Part shown: piece by piece, positions 33,258-42,855 of the stretch | How the letters are laid out: each line of letters starts with the position of its first letter | Position numbering within the stretch: the stretch's first letter is position 1 | Origin: Burkholderiales bacterium | GTDB lineage: Bacteria; Pseudomonadota; Gammaproteobacteria; Burkholderiales; Casimicrobiaceae | Length of the DNA: 42,855 bases | Reading direction: 5' to 3' | Assembly (NCBI GenBank): GCA_014378555.1 | Contig: JACMNN010000126.1 | Location: 1-42,855, forward strand | Position numbers and translations under genes: made by a program | Notes under the pieces: model-generated | What the model saw: the letters and a program-made list of their open reading frames with translations, nothing else | What the model was told of the DNA's origin: nothing | The model's database searches: none

Positions 33258-36200
33258 GTGTCCCAAGCCGAGCTGTTGCGTCTTATACCGGATGCACCGG
33301 CGGCGGTATGTGCGATTCTTGACGGCTCCCGCGGTCCATTAGAACCGCCTATCCGGTCCGAGATTTTTGGTCCACAACGTTTCGCGCAACACGGCAAAAG
33401 CTTGGGCGAAACGCACCGTGCTGATCGCGCAACCCGCAGGGCTGTAACTTTTTTCCCGCGTCTTCAAGACAACATCAACGCGTTGCGCGAAGCGCATAGT
33501 TACATCGGCATGGAAGCTTCCACCGGCTACGACATTAGTCCCGCAGCTGAATGGCTGCTCGAAAATTTTCATCTGATTGAAGCGCAGCTTAAAGAGATTA
33601 CTGAGGGGCTGCCACGCAGCTATTTTCGCTCTCTGCCGGTGTTGTTGGACGACCCGCTGGCGGGCCTACCCCGCGTGTATAGCGTGGCTTGGGCATTCGT
33701 TGCTCACACCGACGGCGCGTTCGATGACGATTTGCTGGTGCAATTTTTGTCCGCTTACCAAGAGACACGTGAGCTCAATTTAAGTGAGATGTGGGCGCTG
33801 CCCACCACGTTACGTGTCGTGTTGATCGAGAATTTGCGCCGTATTGCAGAACGTGTTGCCACCAACAAAGCGGCACGCGAGGTGGCTAACCGCTGCTACG
33901 ATCGCATCGACACTTTCACGCTTGCCGCATTGGACGAGTTGCTTGCCCTATTGAATCAACGCGGCGTGGGTCGCGTTTTTTTGGCGCAAATGGCGCAGCG
34001 TTTGCGACATCACCGATCCGCCTCGGAGCCTCCGAGCGACGTGCCCTACCTTGACTGGTTACAACATGCGCTACCCGATCTAGCCGCAGCGCAGGCGCAG
34101 CAAGGCGTTGATCAGGCCGCAGACAACTTAAGCGTTAGCAACGCGGTGATCTCGTTGCGCTCTATTGGCGATGCTGATTGGCCTGAGATAGTCGCGCAGA
34201 TCAGCACGCTGATGCGACTGATGTTGACCTCCACGATATTCGCCGCCGAAGACATCGCCACACGAGATCAAACGCTGCACGGAATAGAACGCCTTGCCAA
34301 CCGCACCGGTCGCAGCGAACTGCAAGTCGCGCAAGCGCTGTTAAATCTGATGCGCGTCGATGTTGATGACAACCGCGCGGTAGCAGGCCATTGGCTGCAA
34401 GGCGCCGGCAGATCAGCCCTCATGCGCGAATTAAAACCTTCGATTGCGGCAAGGACGCGGTGGGTCACGATCGTACGACGTTTCGCGCTGCCCATTTATT
34501 TGACATCGTTAATAGCGGGCACCATCGGCCTTGTGTCATGGATGTTGCAAGGCCACGACATCGATCTCGCAGATGTCGGCACGGACACCGGGCAGTGGTT
34601 GACTTTTGGCGTGGTGATTCTGATGTTGTTCCCCGCCTCAGAGGCGGTGGTGACGATTATTAATCGGCTGATTAGCGAATCTGCGCGTCCGAGCCATCTG
34701 CCGCGTCTGGCACTAAACAGCGGCATTCCGGTAGAGCACCGCGTGTTGGTGGTAATCCCCGCGATGTTGACCAGCGAGGCATCAATTGGCGAGTTGGTGC
34801 ATCGGCTGCAATTGCACTTTTTGGCCAACCCCGAATGCAACGCGCAGTTCGCGCTGTTGAGCGACTATGCCGATGCCGACAGCCAACATGTCGAGTCCGA
34901 TGAACGGCTGTTGAGCAGCGCGACTGCGCAAGTGCGGCAACTTAACGAGCGTTATCCAGTGGCTGACGATGACGCCCGACGCTTTCTCATTCTGCATCGC
35001 GAGCGGCGGTTCAGCGAGAGCGAGCGGCGCTGGATCGGCTGGGAACGCAAACGCGGCAAATTGCAGCTTTTGGTCGCCGCGTTGGCTGGCAAGTCGTTCG
35101 ACGCGTTCCTGAATCTGGGCGAAGTGTCTCGCGTCGCCGCGAACACGCCCTACATTGTGACCCTCGATAGCGACACCCAGTTGCCCCCCGGCCGCCTACG
35201 TGAGCTGGTCGGTGTGGCCGCCCATCCGCAAAATCAACCGGTGCTCGATGCCAGCGGTCGCAGCGTGATTGCCGGTTACGGCATCCTGCAGCCGCGGGTG
35301 GTGACGCCGTTGCCAGCGCCGCAAAACTTCACCCTGTTCCACTGGCTGTTTTCAGGGCAGTGCGGCATCGATCCTTACAGCTCTGCCAGTTCCGAGGTGT
35401 ATCAAGACGTGTTCGGCGAAGGCACGTTTACTGGCAAAGGCTTGCTCAATGTGCGGGCCATGCATGCGGTGCTCAATGACCGGCTGCCCGAGGGGCAAAT
35501 TCTCAGTCATGATTTGCTTGAAGGCGCGATCGCCCGATGTGCTGCCGTTACTGACATCACCATCATTGAGGACGCGCCGACTCATGCCGACGTTGCCGCC
35601 TCGCGGGTGCACCGATGGACGCGCGGTGACTGGCAGCTATTGCCCATCTTATTCGGTTCGTTAGTGGCAAGCAACCGGTTTCCGTTGCGCGCCATCAATC
35701 GCTGGAAGATGTTTGACAATTTGCGCCGCTCGCTGGTGGCTCCGATGTCGCTAGCGTTGGTGGTGTCCGCGCTGGCGACCAGCATCGTCTCGCCTTCGGC
35801 TGCGCTGCTGTTGGTGTTTGCTGCCTTTTCAGCCGGGCCGCTGATGGGCGCTGTCGCCGGGCTTGCTCCAAGTCGGGACGATATAGCAAAGCGACACTTT
35901 TATTCGCAAGCGGTGACTGATCTTGCGCGCGCGTTTTTGAGCGGCGTGTGGCACGTCGCACAGCTACTCAATCAGGCGCTGCTCGCGGTTGATGCCATCG
36001 TGCGCTCGCTATATCGCATGACGGTCAGCCATCATCTCCTGTTGCAATGGACCACGGCTGCAGCGGCGCAAGCGGCGGCACAAACTCGACTCGGCGGGTT
36101 GCTACGCGCGCACTGGAGCCTGCCTGTGGTGGCGCTGCTGCTGCTGTTCACGCTGATTGCCGCTGACACGCAGCATCTTCACCTCGCCGTCGCCGTTTGC

Positions 36201-39200
36201 CTGCTATGGGCGGCCACACCGGTCTGGATATGGTGGGTGAGTCGCACTCATGCGACGAGCGAAGTCGCTGAACTTCCGCTCGATGATCAGTCTTACCTCG
36301 AAGGCATTGCACGCGACACCTGGCGGATGTTTGAGCGATGCGTGGTGGCAGACGATAACCACCTACCGCCGGACAATCTGCAGACACTGCCGCACGATAT
36401 GGTGGCGCACCGAACCTCGCCGACCAACATCGGTATGTACTTGCTGAGCGTGGCTTGCGCTCGTCAATTCGGATGGATCGGCACCGAGGACCTCCTGACT
36501 CGTATTAAAGCAACCGTTGCAACGCTCGGCACGCTGCAGCGCTATCGCGGTCACTTCATGAATTGGTACGACACGCAAACCCGTGCACCGCTGCTGCCGA
36601 TGTATGTTTCGACGGTGGACAGCGGGAATTTAAGTGGCCACCTGCTCACAGTAGCGCAGGCCTGTTTGGAGTTGGCGCGCGCGCCGTTTGATATCAGTGC
36701 TGCACGACGGGCAGTCCGCGCGTCCAAGCAGCGGCTCGCGCCGCTGCTGCCACTCGGGGCCGACCTGCAGCGCATGTTGCCTAATAATTCTGCGTTATCG
36801 CATTTGCTGACGCTTCCGGATCCGTTGCTCGATTTTCCGCTGCACGCCAACACGATGTTGCGGCTGTTGCATGAAGCATCGGATGAGTTGCGGATGCTTC
36901 CGGGCGGGGATGCGTCATTTCAGCAAGCTGATCCGCCGATGCTGTCAACGTCGCAAGACGCGCTACTGTGGTGCCTAGCTGATCACGTGACCACACTTCG
37001 ATCGGCGTGGCAGGACGCCCTGGCGGATGCCGAGCAACGCGCGCCCGAAACCACGCTCCGCTTGCAAACGCTGGCTGGCGAACTAGAGCAGATCGCGTGG
37101 CAGGCTGATTTCCGTTTTTTATATCACCGCAGGCGCCATTTATTTCACATTGGTTATCGCGTGGCTGAGCAGCAGCTTGACGCGGGCTTCTACGATTTGC
37201 TGGCGTCTGAATCGCGCCTCACCAGCCTTTTGGCGGTGGCCAAGGGCGATGTTCCGACACGCCATTGGGCCACCCTCGGACGTCCGTTTTTTGCGGTGGG
37301 CACCGTGGCCGGGCTACGATCATGGTCGGGTTCGATGTTCGAGTATTTGATGCCAACGCTGGTGCTTAACGAGCCGCACGACAGCGTTTTGTCCCACGCC
37401 TGCCACGCCGCGTTAACCGAGCAAATGGCGTTCGCCGCGACGCAACACGTGCCATGGGGAATTTCCGAGTCGGCCTATGCCGGACGCGACGAAACGCTCG
37501 CCTATCAATATGCACCGCAAGGCGTCCCAAGACTCGCATTGCGCCGCACCCCGATCGACGAACTGGTGATTGCACCGTACGCAACAGCCCTTGCTGCAGT
37601 CATCGCACCGCGACGTGCCTGTCTAAATTTTGCGGCGCTAGAAAAACTTTCTGCGCGAGGGCGATACGGTTTTATTGAGGCGTTGGACTTTTCCCCGTCG
37701 CGGCATGGCAATGGTGAACCGTTCGCTCCGGTGGCCACGTTCATGGCGCACCACCAAGGCATGACCATCGTGGCGCTGGCCAACGTGTTGTTGGGCGCAC
37801 CTGCGCAGCGCTGGGGCATGGCCAACGCGCACATTGAGGCCGTCGCCTCGCTGCTCCATGAGCGCTCACCGCGTGAAGTCTCAAAACTGTTTGCACCCAC
37901 CGCAGGCCCTCCTCTGGATTCGCTGCGACAGCGCGTGCCGGGCTTACTGCGCGAAGTGGTCGCAGGCACGCTTGCGGTCGAGCCGACCCATGTGCTGTCG
38001 AATGGTTGCTACAGCGTGACGCTTCGCGCCAATGGTGCCGGCGTTAGCCGTTGGGGCCAGACCACGATTTCGCGGTCGCGCGACGATGCGCTGCGCGACA
38101 GTTACGGCAGTTTTTTTTACGTGCGCCCGGCATCCGGTACCGGCGCATCAAATCATGCGCGATTGGCGTCCATCACCCAGCATCCTGCAGGCGATCCAGC
38201 GGCGCACTACGCGGCGACCCATCATGCTGATCGCGTGTGCTTCGAGGCTCGGTGGCCTGAGTTGCAGGCGTACACAACGGTGTGGGTTAGCCCTGAGGAT
38301 GACATCGAGTTTCGCAAAGTTGAATTGCGAAATTTGAGCGACCAAACCATCGACATTGAATTGATATCGGCATTCGAAGTCACGCTAACAGAGGCGCGGG
38401 CTGATGAGGCGCATCCGGCATTTACCAATCTGTTTCTGCGCGCGGAATGGCTCACCGATCATCAGGCACTGATCTTCGAACGCAAACCCCGCTTGGCGAC
38501 TGAACGTAGTTTGTTGGCGGCGCACTTTTTAGCCGATACGGATCGACAAGTGGTCGGCGTGCAAATCCAAACCGATCGTCTGCGTTGGCTGGGCCGCAAT
38601 CATGCGAGCGGTCAGCCACTGGCCTCGTTTGACGACCCACCTTCGCTCGCGACGCAGCCTTCCCAGTCGTCCACCGACAACCTGCTCACCCTCAATACCG
38701 GTCTCGACCCGGTATGCGCGATGGCGGTTCGACTTCGTATCGCGCCGTTCGCCAAAGCCGAGCTAACCTTTGCCACCGCCGCGTCTGACCACAGCAGCAC
38801 CTTGCGCGCGGTGATCGATAAATATCGTCAGCCCAGCCATGTCAAACGCGCGTCGCTGATGTCGGCCACATTGACCGGGATTCGTTTGCGCACATTGCGC
38901 ATCACTGCTGAAAACCACGCCGCAATCCAGACGCTGACCACTGCGATCATGCTCAGCCTCACCCGGCCACGAGCCAGTGCCGACAATGCGCCAGTGGTCA
39001 AGACTGCCATTGATGCCTGTGACCGGCGATTGCTGTGGCGCTTTGGCATGTCGGGTGACCGCCCAATCATTCTGGTCACCGCCGACATCATTGAAGGGTT
39101 GGGTTTGTTGCGCTCGCTGGCCAAAGCGCTGCGCGTGTGGTCATGGGGAGGGGTGGCCTGCGATCTGGTGATCGTGAACATGGAGCCTGCCTCATACCAT

Positions 39201-41936
39201 ATGACGCTGCATCGCGAGATTGCAGCCATGCGCGAACGGCATGTCAGTGGCGGCGACGTGGAGACCAATGGCATGCCAACGGTGACCGGCTTTTATCTGC
39301 TGCGCGGCGACGAAATTTCAAACGATGAGCTAAGCACGTTGCAAATGCTGGCGCGGATTCGTATCAATGCCGACGGTCGTCCGTTGACCCATCATGTGCA
39401 GGATTGGCTGGCGTTGCATTCGCGCGCATTGGTCAAGCGCAACGAAGCGGCCAACGTAGTGGTGGCCACGCATACCGCACAGAACACGGAAGTGCGCGCC
39501 GCCGTCGGCGAGTTTGAGCCGGTTTCAAACGAGTTTCGCTTTGATGTGGCAACCGATTTGCGACCGAAACGACCGTGGATCAATGTGCTATCAAACCCGG
39601 ATTTTGGCGCGCAACTGACGGAGTCGGGTGGCGGCTACAGCTGGGCAGTCAACAGCCGCATGAACCAGCTCACCGCGTGGTCGAACGATCCGGTGGGCGA
39701 CACGCCGTCGGAATGGTTTTTACTGCAAGACGTAAAGACGCGTAAAACATGGAGCGTGTCGCCGTCAGCATGGAGCGACGAGGCAGTGATCTACAGCGTT
39801 GCGCACGGCCAAGGCTACAGCAGCGTACGCCACACGCGCGGCGAATTAGAGGTGACGGCAACTTGGTGTGTTGATAGCAAAACATCGGTCAAACAAGTGC
39901 AGCTAAGGCTGCTCAATCGCAGCCAGCGCACGCAGAATTTGCGCCTGATTGGCATCACCGAATGGCTGATGGGCGCCAACCGCGCCGATCGTGGCAGCAC
40001 GCGCACCGCGATGCACCGACCCGAGTTACCGGCACGAAATTTCACGGCGCTGCTCTGCACGCAGCGCGAGCGCGCGGGTGGGTTTGGCGAAGGAACCGCA
40101 TTTCTGAGTCTGGGCAATCCGGTTGATGAAGTCAGCGAGGTCGTCGACTGGACCTGTGATCGCCGCGAATGTTTCAACGCGATGGGACAACTGGCACTAC
40201 CCGATCGCTTTGCGCAAAAGAGCGGCGCTGGCTTGGATCCGTGCGCGGCGTTGTCCACACTGGTCACGCTGGCCGCAGGCGAGGCAGCCGAGCGAGTGTT
40301 TTTGATTGGCTACGGCGAGAACCCAACCGCCGCACGAGAATTGGTGGCGCATGCCAACAGCAAACCAGCGCTAGACCGCGTCACACAAGCGCGCAGCATG
40401 TGGGACCAATTACTCGGCGCAACCGCAGTGCGAACCCCCGATCCGTTGTTCGACGCCATGGTCAATCGCTGGCTTTTATATCAGACCGTTTCGTGCCGAA
40501 TGTGGGCCAAGGCGGGCTTCTATCAGGCCGGTGGCGCCAGCGGATTCCGCGATCAGTTGCAGGACTCGATGGCGCTGGCTTGGGCGGCGCCGACGATGCT
40601 GCGCGATCAAATTTTGCTCTGCGCATCGCGGCAATACGCCGAAGGTGACGTTCAGCACTGGTGGCATTCACCTGGCGGCGCCGGCGTGCGAACGCACTTT
40701 TCGGACGATTTGCTGTGGTTGGCCCATGCCTGCACACACTATTTGCGCGCCACCGGTGAGGCCACACTGCTCGATGAACAGGTGCCATTTATCGAAGGCG
40801 TCGTAATTCCCGAGGGGGCTGAAGACGCCTACTACACGCCTACCGTCAGTGCCGACACCGCCACGGTTTACGAACATGCCGCACGCGCCATTGATCGCAG
40901 CTTACGGGTAGGCATCCATGGCTTGCCGTTAATGGGCACCGGCGATTGGAATGACGGCATGAACCGCGTTGGCCATGAAGGGCGCGGTGAATCGGTGTGG
41001 CTGGGGTGGTTCTTGTGCAAACTCGTAGCTGACTTCGCACCCATCGCACAGGCACGTAATGAGGCGGCGCGTGCCGAGCGCTGGCAAGAAGCGGCCACCG
41101 GTTGGAAGCACGCATTACTCGGCACGGCGTGGGACGGCGAATGGTTCAAACGCGCCTTTTTCGATGACGGCCAAGCGCTGGGCTCGCAGGCCAATGCTGA
41201 GGCGAAAATTGATCTCATCGCGCAGGCGTGGGCCGTGCTCTCGGGGGTCGCGCCCGTCGATAAGCAACGTGCGGCTTTGCAGTCGGTGGAGGCGCATCTG
41301 GTTGATCATGATGCCGGCTTGCTGCGCCTGCTCGACCCGCCACTTGCCAACGCGCTGCCCAGCGCGGGCTACATTCAGGCGTATCCGCCCGGCGTGCGCG
41401 AAAACGGCGGCCAGTATTCGCACGGCGCGGTGTGGGCACTGATGGCGCAGGCAGAATTTGCAACCGCAAACCCCGAAACCACTGACCGAGGCGACCTGCC
41501 GTATCGATACTTCACCTATCTGAGCCCTGCGCATCGCGCGGCACAACCGAAATACGGCGCGGTGTACGGCATCGAGCCGTACGTGATGGCCGGCGACACC
41601 TACACCCATGCGCCCTATGTCGGACGCGGCGGCTGGAGTTGGTACACCGGCGCGGCTGCGTGGATGCATCGCGCGGCGATCGAGTCGATTTTTGGCTTGC
41701 AGCAAACCGCGAAAACACTGTGTTTCAAACCCTGTCTGCCGGCGCATTGGCCGCAGGCCGAACTGATGCTGAAACGCGATGGGCGGACGATGCGATTCAT
41801 CTTTATTCGTGGCACCGAAGCCGCAACGTTGCAAGCTACCGCTTCACGGAACGCGACGTTACTGCCCTCAGGCCAAACAGTCGAATGGACAAAGCTGGCG
41901 AGCGACAGCACTTTCGTCATCCCCCTGCAACCCTAA
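33258..41936 (+). CDS. ndvB: Cyclic beta-1,2-glucan synthase (NdvB/Cgs type)
   Basis: This 2892-residue inner-membrane enzyme makes periplasmic cyclic beta-1,2-glucans. An N-terminal helical part (PAAEWLLENFHLIEAQLKEI) leads to membrane helices at about 408-430 and 447-470. A GT84 transferase domain follows (TLDSDTQLPPGRL near 636, RVHRWTRGDWQLLP near 782-795), then more helices (830-880, 955-1010), a glycoamylase-like cyclising domain (about 1010-1540, AYAGRDETLAYQYAPQGVPRLALRR, FMAHHQGMT), assigned to GH189 in recent work as I recall, and two beta-sandwich segments. A GH94 phosphorylase-like domain with general acid Asp2566 in GTGDWNDGMNRVG controls chain length. The GTG at 33258 lies 3 bases after the small gene's stop. 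All parts look intact. Confidence 0.95.
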   Translation: MSQAELLRLIPDAPAAVCAILDGSRGPLEPPIRSEIFGPQRFAQHGKSLGETHRADRATRRAVTFFPRLQDNINALREAHSYIGMEASTGYDISPAAEWLLENFHLIEAQLKEITEGLPRSYFRSLPVLLDDPLAGLPRVYSVAWAFVAHTDGAFDDDLLVQFLSAYQETRELNLSEMWALPTTLRVVLIENLRRIAERVATNKAAREVANRCYDRIDTFTLAALDELLALLNQRGVGRVFLAQMAQRLRHHRSASEPPSDVPYLDWLQHALPDLAAAQAQQGVDQAADNLSVSNAVISLRSIGDADWPEIVAQISTLMRLMLTSTIFAAEDIATRDQTLHGIERLANRTGRSELQVAQALLNLMRVDVDDNRAVAGHWLQGAGRSALMRELKPSIAARTRWVTIVRRFALPIYLTSLIAGTIGLVSWMLQGHDIDLADVGTDTGQWLTFGVVILMLFPASEAVVTIINRLISESARPSHLPRLALNSGIPVEHRVLVVIPAMLTSEASIGELVHRLQLHFLANPECNAQFALLSDYADADSQHVESDERLLSSATAQVRQLNERYPVADDDARRFLILHRERRFSESERRWIGWERKRGKLQLLVAALAGKSFDAFLNLGEVSRVAANTPYIVTLDSDTQLPPGRLRELVGVAAHPQNQPVLDASGRSVIAGYGILQPRVVTPLPAPQNFTLFHWLFSGQCGIDPYSSASSEVYQDVFGEGTFTGKGLLNVRAMHAVLNDRLPEGQILSHDLLEGAIARCAAVTDITIIEDAPTHADVAASRVHRWTRGDWQLLPILFGSLVASNRFPLRAINRWKMFDNLRRSLVAPMSLALVVSALATSIVSPSAALLLVFAAFSAGPLMGAVAGLAPSRDDIAKRHFYSQAVTDLARAFLSGVWHVAQLLNQALLAVDAIVRSLYRMTVSHHLLLQWTTAAAAQAAAQTRLGGLLRAHWSLPVVALLLLFTLIAADTQHLHLAVAVCLLWAATPVWIWWVSRTHATSEVAELPLDDQSYLEGIARDTWRMFERCVVADDNHLPPDNLQTLPHDMVAHRTSPTNIGMYLLSVACARQFGWIGTEDLLTRIKATVATLGTLQRYRGHFMNWYDTQTRAPLLPMYVSTVDSGNLSGHLLTVAQACLELARAPFDISAARRAVRASKQRLAPLLPLGADLQRMLPNNSALSHLLTLPDPLLDFPLHANTMLRLLHEASDELRMLPGGDASFQQADPPMLSTSQDALLWCLADHVTTLRSAWQDALADAEQRAPETTLRLQTLAGELEQIAWQADFRFLYHRRRHLFHIGYRVAEQQLDAGFYDLLASESRLTSLLAVAKGDVPTRHWATLGRPFFAVGTVAGLRSWSGSMFEYLMPTLVLNEPHDSVLSHACHAALTEQMAFAATQHVPWGISESAYAGRDETLAYQYAPQGVPRLALRRTPIDELVIAPYATALAAVIAPRRACLNFAALEKLSARGRYGFIEALDFSPSRHGNGEPFAPVATFMAHHQGMTIVALANVLLGAPAQRWGMANAHIEAVASLLHERSPREVSKLFAPTAGPPLDSLRQRVPGLLREVVAGTLAVEPTHVLSNGCYSVTLRANGAGVSRWGQTTISRSRDDALRDSYGSFFYVRPASGTGASNHARLASITQHPAGDPAAHYAATHHADRVCFEARWPELQAYTTVWVSPEDDIEFRKVELRNLSDQTIDIELISAFEVTLTEARADEAHPAFTNLFLRAEWLTDHQALIFERKPRLATERSLLAAHFLADTDRQVVGVQIQTDRLRWLGRNHASGQPLASFDDPPSLATQPSQSSTDNLLTLNTGLDPVCAMAVRLRIAPFAKAELTFATAASDHSSTLRAVIDKYRQPSHVKRASLMSATLTGIRLRTLRITAENHAAIQTLTTAIMLSLTRPRASADNAPVVKTAIDACDRRLLWRFGMSGDRPIILVTADIIEGLGLLRSLAKALRVWSWGGVACDLVIVNMEPASYHMTLHREIAAMRERHVSGGDVETNGMPTVTGFYLLRGDEISNDELSTLQMLARIRINADGRPLTHHVQDWLALHSRALVKRNEAANVVVATHTAQNTEVRAAVGEFEPVSNEFRFDVATDLRPKRPWINVLSNPDFGAQLTESGGGYSWAVNSRMNQLTAWSNDPVGDTPSEWFLLQDVKTRKTWSVSPSAWSDEAVIYSVAHGQGYSSVRHTRGELEVTATWCVDSKTSVKQVQLRLLNRSQRTQNLRLIGITEWLMGANRADRGSTRTAMHRPELPARNFTALLCTQRERAGGFGEGTAFLSLGNPVDEVSEVVDWTCDRRECFNAMGQLALPDRFAQKSGAGLDPCAALSTLVTLAAGEAAERVFLIGYGENPTAARELVAHANSKPALDRVTQARSMWDQLLGATAVRTPDPLFDAMVNRWLLYQTVSCRMWAKAGFYQAGGASGFRDQLQDSMALAWAAPTMLRDQILLCASRQYAEGDVQHWWHSPGGAGVRTHFSDDLLWLAHACTHYLRATGEATLLDEQVPFIEGVVIPEGAEDAYYTPTVSADTATVYEHAARAIDRSLRVGIHGLPLMGTGDWNDGMNRVGHEGRGESVWLGWFLCKLVADFAPIAQARNEAARAERWQEAATGWKHALLGTAWDGEWFKRAFFDDGQALGSQANAEAKIDLIAQAWAVLSGVAPVDKQRAALQSVEAHLVDHDAGLLRLLDPPLANALPSAGYIQAYPPGVRENGGQYSHGAVWALMAQAEFATANPETTDRGDLPYRYFTYLSPAHRAAQPKYGAVYGIEPYVMAGDTYTHAPYVGRGGWSWYTGAAAWMHRAAIESIFGLQQTAKTLCFKPCLPAHWPQAELMLKRDGRTMRFIFIRGTEAATLQATASRNATLLPSGQTVEWTKLASDSTFVIPLQP

Positions 41937-41939
41937 CAG

Positions 41940-41963
41940 CGAAAGCCGCGGCTTGCGTTTTTT
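41940..41963 (+). terminator. Probable intrinsic terminator after ndvB
   Basis: A GC-rich hairpin (AAAGCCGCGGCTT core, 41942-41954, with flanking CG/CG) is followed by TTTTTT at 41958-41963. It begins 4 bases after the ndvB stop. The loop is tight, so the stem is probably 6-7 pairs with one mismatch. Confidence 0.6.
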
Positions 41964-41984
41964 GATCGTTAGCTGCGAGTTTTC

Positions 41985-42072
41985 GTAGGGTGGGCACCCC
42001 GTGCCCACCAAGCGGTGGCATATCAACCATCTACTTGGCAACGATTTGGTGGGCACGGAGTGCCCACCCTAC
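41985..42072. repeat. 88-base palindromic element (GTAGGGTGGGCAC type)
   Basis: Arms 41985-42011 and 42046-42072 (27 bases each) are reverse complements with one mismatch, around a 34-base centre. Both ends read GTAGGGTGGGCAC. Very similar short repeats are scattered in the intergenic regions of many proteobacteria and cyanobacteria and look like transposase-less mobile elements, from memory. In RNA it would form a long hairpin between the convergent ndvB and bpt genes. Confidence 0.8.
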
Positions 42073-42087
42073 TTTTGGGCTGAAATG

Positions 42088-42117
42088 TCCGCTCGCCCTG
42101 AGCGCAGCGAAGGGTCT
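42088..42117. repeat. REP-like element (CCCTGAGC...GAAGGG)
   Basis: CCCTGAGCGCAGCGAAGGG (42096-42114) is an imperfect palindrome of the widespread repeat type CCCTGAGC-N-TCGAAGGG found between genes in many proteobacteria. It lies 15 bases after the longer palindrome. Only one copy is in this window. Confidence 0.55.
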
Positions 42118-42197
42118 GAAAGCGCTGGCGAAGCGGGCATTTGTTCAGCTTTGCAGGTTCGCCGCCGCATCAAAAAGATGTAGCGCGTTTAACAAAA

Positions 42198-42855
42198 TTA
42201 ACTGGTCGGTTGCGTGCGCCAACCGCCGTCCTGCAAAATCTCGTATGGGCCGAAGTTCGCTTTATAGGCCATTTTTTGGCTGCCTTCGATCCAGTAGCCA
42301 AGGTAGACGTAGCCGAGGCCCAGCGACTGCGCTTGATCCATTTGCCACATCACGCCGAAGGTACCCAAGCTGCCCTTGATGGCTGGATCGTAGAACGTGT
42401 AGACCGCCGATAAGCCGTCGGCCAGGACATCGGTGAGGCTGACCATGGCTAGATGCCCACTGGCGTCGCGAAACTCAACGAGCAACGTTTCAACGTGGCT
42501 TTGCAGCAAAAAATGCTGATATTGCTCTCGGCTGTCGCGGTCCATGCCGCCGCCGTGATGGCGTAGGCGTTGGTATTTCAGGTAGAGCTCGTAATGCTCT
42601 GCACTGTAGTGCAGCGGCACATAATGCGCCGTGAACTCAGCGCGGTGAGCCGCCCAAGCGCGGCGTTGGCTGCGGGTGGGCTTGAAGGTGGCCAGCGGCA
42701 CACGCAGCGGCAAGCAGGCATCACAACCGTCGCAATGCGGACGATAAATAAACGTACCGCTGCGCCGAAAACCTACGCGTAACAGCTCGCCATAGACACT
42801 GCTCGAAATGAGGTGGCTGGGTGTTGCCACTTGCGAACGCGCAGTGCGACCGTCA
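42198..42855 (-). CDS. bpt: Aminoacyl-tRNA--protein transferase Bpt (5' end outside window)
   Basis: Bpt transfers leucine from Leu-tRNA to N-terminal Asp or Glu of proteins, marking them for ClpS/ClpAP. 218 residues are seen; the frame stays open to the right edge ([16 protein letters not shown] reading into the window), so the GTG at 42830 is not the true start and about 25-30 residues, including the first Cys motif, lie outside. Visible: [78 protein letters not shown] and [24 protein letters not shown]. It converges with ndvB. Confidence 0.93.
   Translation of the reverse strand, partial: DGRTARSQVATPSHLISSSVYGELLRVGFRRSGTFIYRPHCDGCDACLPLRVPLATFKPTRSQRRAWAAHRAEFTAHYVPLHYSAEHYELYLKYQRLRHHGGGMDRDSREQYQHFLLQSHVETLLVEFRDASGHLAMVSLTDVLADGLSAVYTFYDPAIKGSLGTFGVMWQMDQAQSLGLGYVYLGYWIEGSQKMAYKANFGPYEILQDGGWRTQPTS

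Noticed and set aside
41115-41834. Leftward open frame of 239 codons inside ndvB
   Set aside because: Antisense to the GH94 part of ndvB with composition typical of a shadow frame.

Overview
The window reads as the chromosome of a Betaproteobacterium, most likely Burkholderiales or a close relative. The evidence is the protein sequences of the conserved genes, the block cmk-rpsA-ihfB-lapB-ugd, the minor pilin cluster fimT-pilV-pilW-pilX-pilY1-pilE, and imuA-imuB with a classical LexA box. I see no phage, plasmid, insertion sequence, CRISPR array, tRNA or rRNA.

Left part (1-4553) is DNA repair. imuA and a partial imuB run leftwards behind a near-consensus LexA box that fills the promoter. uvrB runs rightwards behind a second LexA box. 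Its best promoter places the transcription start at the uvrB ATG, so the mRNA may be leaderless.

4731-12549 is a six-gene minor pilin operon joined by overlaps and short gaps. It ends with the 1527-residue adhesin PilY1 and a PilE-type pilin. A convergent unknown gene follows (12704-14101) whose C-terminal half carries a PilZ-like motif.

14184-21144 is a leftward run cmk, rpsA, ihfB, lapB, ugd, radA (nucleotide metabolism, translation, nucleoid, LPS control, UDP-glucuronate, recombination). Three oddities stand out: lapA is missing between ihfB and lapB, Cmk has extra residues in its lid region, and radA has no NTG start codon in front of its zinc finger and appears to begin at ATC.

21340-29703 is an accessory stretch. 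It holds a ComEA-like secreted helix-hairpin-helix protein with a clear terminator, a DUF2855 protein, an unknown membrane protein behind a 17-codon leader ORF, a Crp/Fnr regulator, a small conserved-looking protein, and an alpha/beta hydrolase whose nucleophile Ser is Leu. It ends with a bacterial alternative oxidase beside a succinate-semialdehyde dehydrogenase and a secreted protein with three C-x10-C repeats. Two copies of a TGTTCG-N4-CGAACA palindrome lie upstream of the Crp/Fnr gene and of the Cys-repeat gene and may be its operators.

30119-41936 holds a PAS hybrid histidine kinase coupled to a REC-PAS protein, then a small tail-anchored protein coupled to a giant cyclic beta-1,2-glucan synthase (2892 residues). 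The right end has two intergenic palindromic repeats and a partial bpt (aminoacyl-tRNA-protein transferase) gene running off the window.
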